From Candidatus Abyssobacteria bacterium SURF_5 (GTDB taxonomy: Bacteria > Abyssobacteria > SURF-5), in NCBI GenBank assembly GCA_003598085.1, contig QZKU01000041.1, positions 1 to 64,000 of the forward strand: a stretch of DNA of 64,000 nucleotides. The letters are read 5' to 3'. This document shows, piece by piece, positions 63,892-64,000 of the stretch. Below the pieces are notes generated by a model. The model saw nothing but the letters and a program-made list of their open reading frames with translations. It did not search any database and was not told the DNA's origin. The position numbers and the translations under genes are program-made. How positions within the stretch are numbered: the first letter of the stretch is position 1; every line of letters starts with the position of its first letter.

Positions 63892-64000
63892 GATGCTCCC
63901 TCCTGACTATGACCTCACCTCTTTCTGCTACCGGAACCGGTAAGCTGCTCGGGCTCCATCATGAGGGATTTCCGATTACCGGTTTAGTACCAGAATAACC
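63892..64000. other. Leader of the PKD protein gene
   Basis: The minus-strand leader contains a Shine-Dalgarno site next to the ATG and an inverted TACCGG-TT-CCGGTA (about 63,929-63,942), with further ACCGG units near 63,977. I could not fit it to a known riboswitch. Confidence 0.3.

Noticed and set aside
63892-64000. Cyclic-di-GMP riboswitch before the PKD gene
   Set aside because: The dyad looked suggestive, but the conserved core of the known classes is not there.

Overview
The window comes from an uncultured-looking, probably anaerobic bacterium. The evidence is indirect: selenocysteine incorporation genes (selA, selB), paired DUF2889 genes, a DVU0298-like HEAT protein, two Tat-exported molybdenum oxidoreductases, and many acyl-CoA enzymes. 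This mix is usual in Desulfobacterota-like and related deep-branching lineages. There is no ribosomal or other marker gene, so the phylum cannot be named.

Left 14 kb (1-14,240): a more AT-rich defence island, nearly all on the minus strand, ending at a tRNA-Pro(UGG) whose 3' end faces the island. Its core is a tightly packed operon read leftward: cytoplasmic SNase-like nuclease, HsdR, HsdM, HsdS, DUF3800, DUF3696 ATPase, and a protein with an HKD-like motif. After this come a frame-shifted DUF2513 gene and a small PD-(D/E)XK-like protein. Just upstream lies a gene for a sigma-54 activator with an RtcR-like CARF domain. Between activator and operon I read a canonical -24/-12 promoter (TGGCAC-N5-TTGCT, GG-N10-GC) and, about 100 bp upstream, two dyads 22 bp apart that differ by a palindrome-preserving substitution. 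This is the most novel feature: a restriction operon apparently switched on through sigma-54 by a nucleotide- or RNA-end-sensing regulator. A HigBA toxin-antitoxin pair with a perfect 18-bp operator, and two copies of an intergenic repeat, fill the rest of the island.

14.5-25 kb: ordinary chromosome. A TauE/SafE exporter, a flavin reductase and ilvD are on the minus strand. A HEAT protein, an acyl-CoA ligase and an amidohydrolase are on the plus strand. A minus-strand sxtJ-DUF5989-carbamoyltransferase cluster follows, ending in an SGNH hydrolase.

25-41 kb: catabolic region. Two closely similar type II DMSO-reductase-family catalytic subunits flank a UMF1-type MFS transporter, with no electron-transfer subunits in the window. 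A consensus promoter with a FadR-type box precedes the first. Thiolase plus DUF35 genes diverge from a TetR gene, followed by MaoC hydratase and acyl-CoA dehydrogenase genes, so oxidation of a lipid, hydrocarbon or steroid-like substrate is plausible. Two DUF2889 genes, a PHP protein, DUF169 and coaE follow.

42-64 kb: selA-selB, a zinc-ribbon membrane protein, and a minus-strand group (D-threonine-aldolase-like enzyme, B12-binding domain, Sir2, CaiB/BaiF CoA-transferase, MmgE/PrpD, crotonase-family protein, TetR). The window ends with surface and secreted proteins: a coiled-coil membrane protein, a subtilase with a CFI-box C-terminus, and a 1945-residue PKD-repeat protein.
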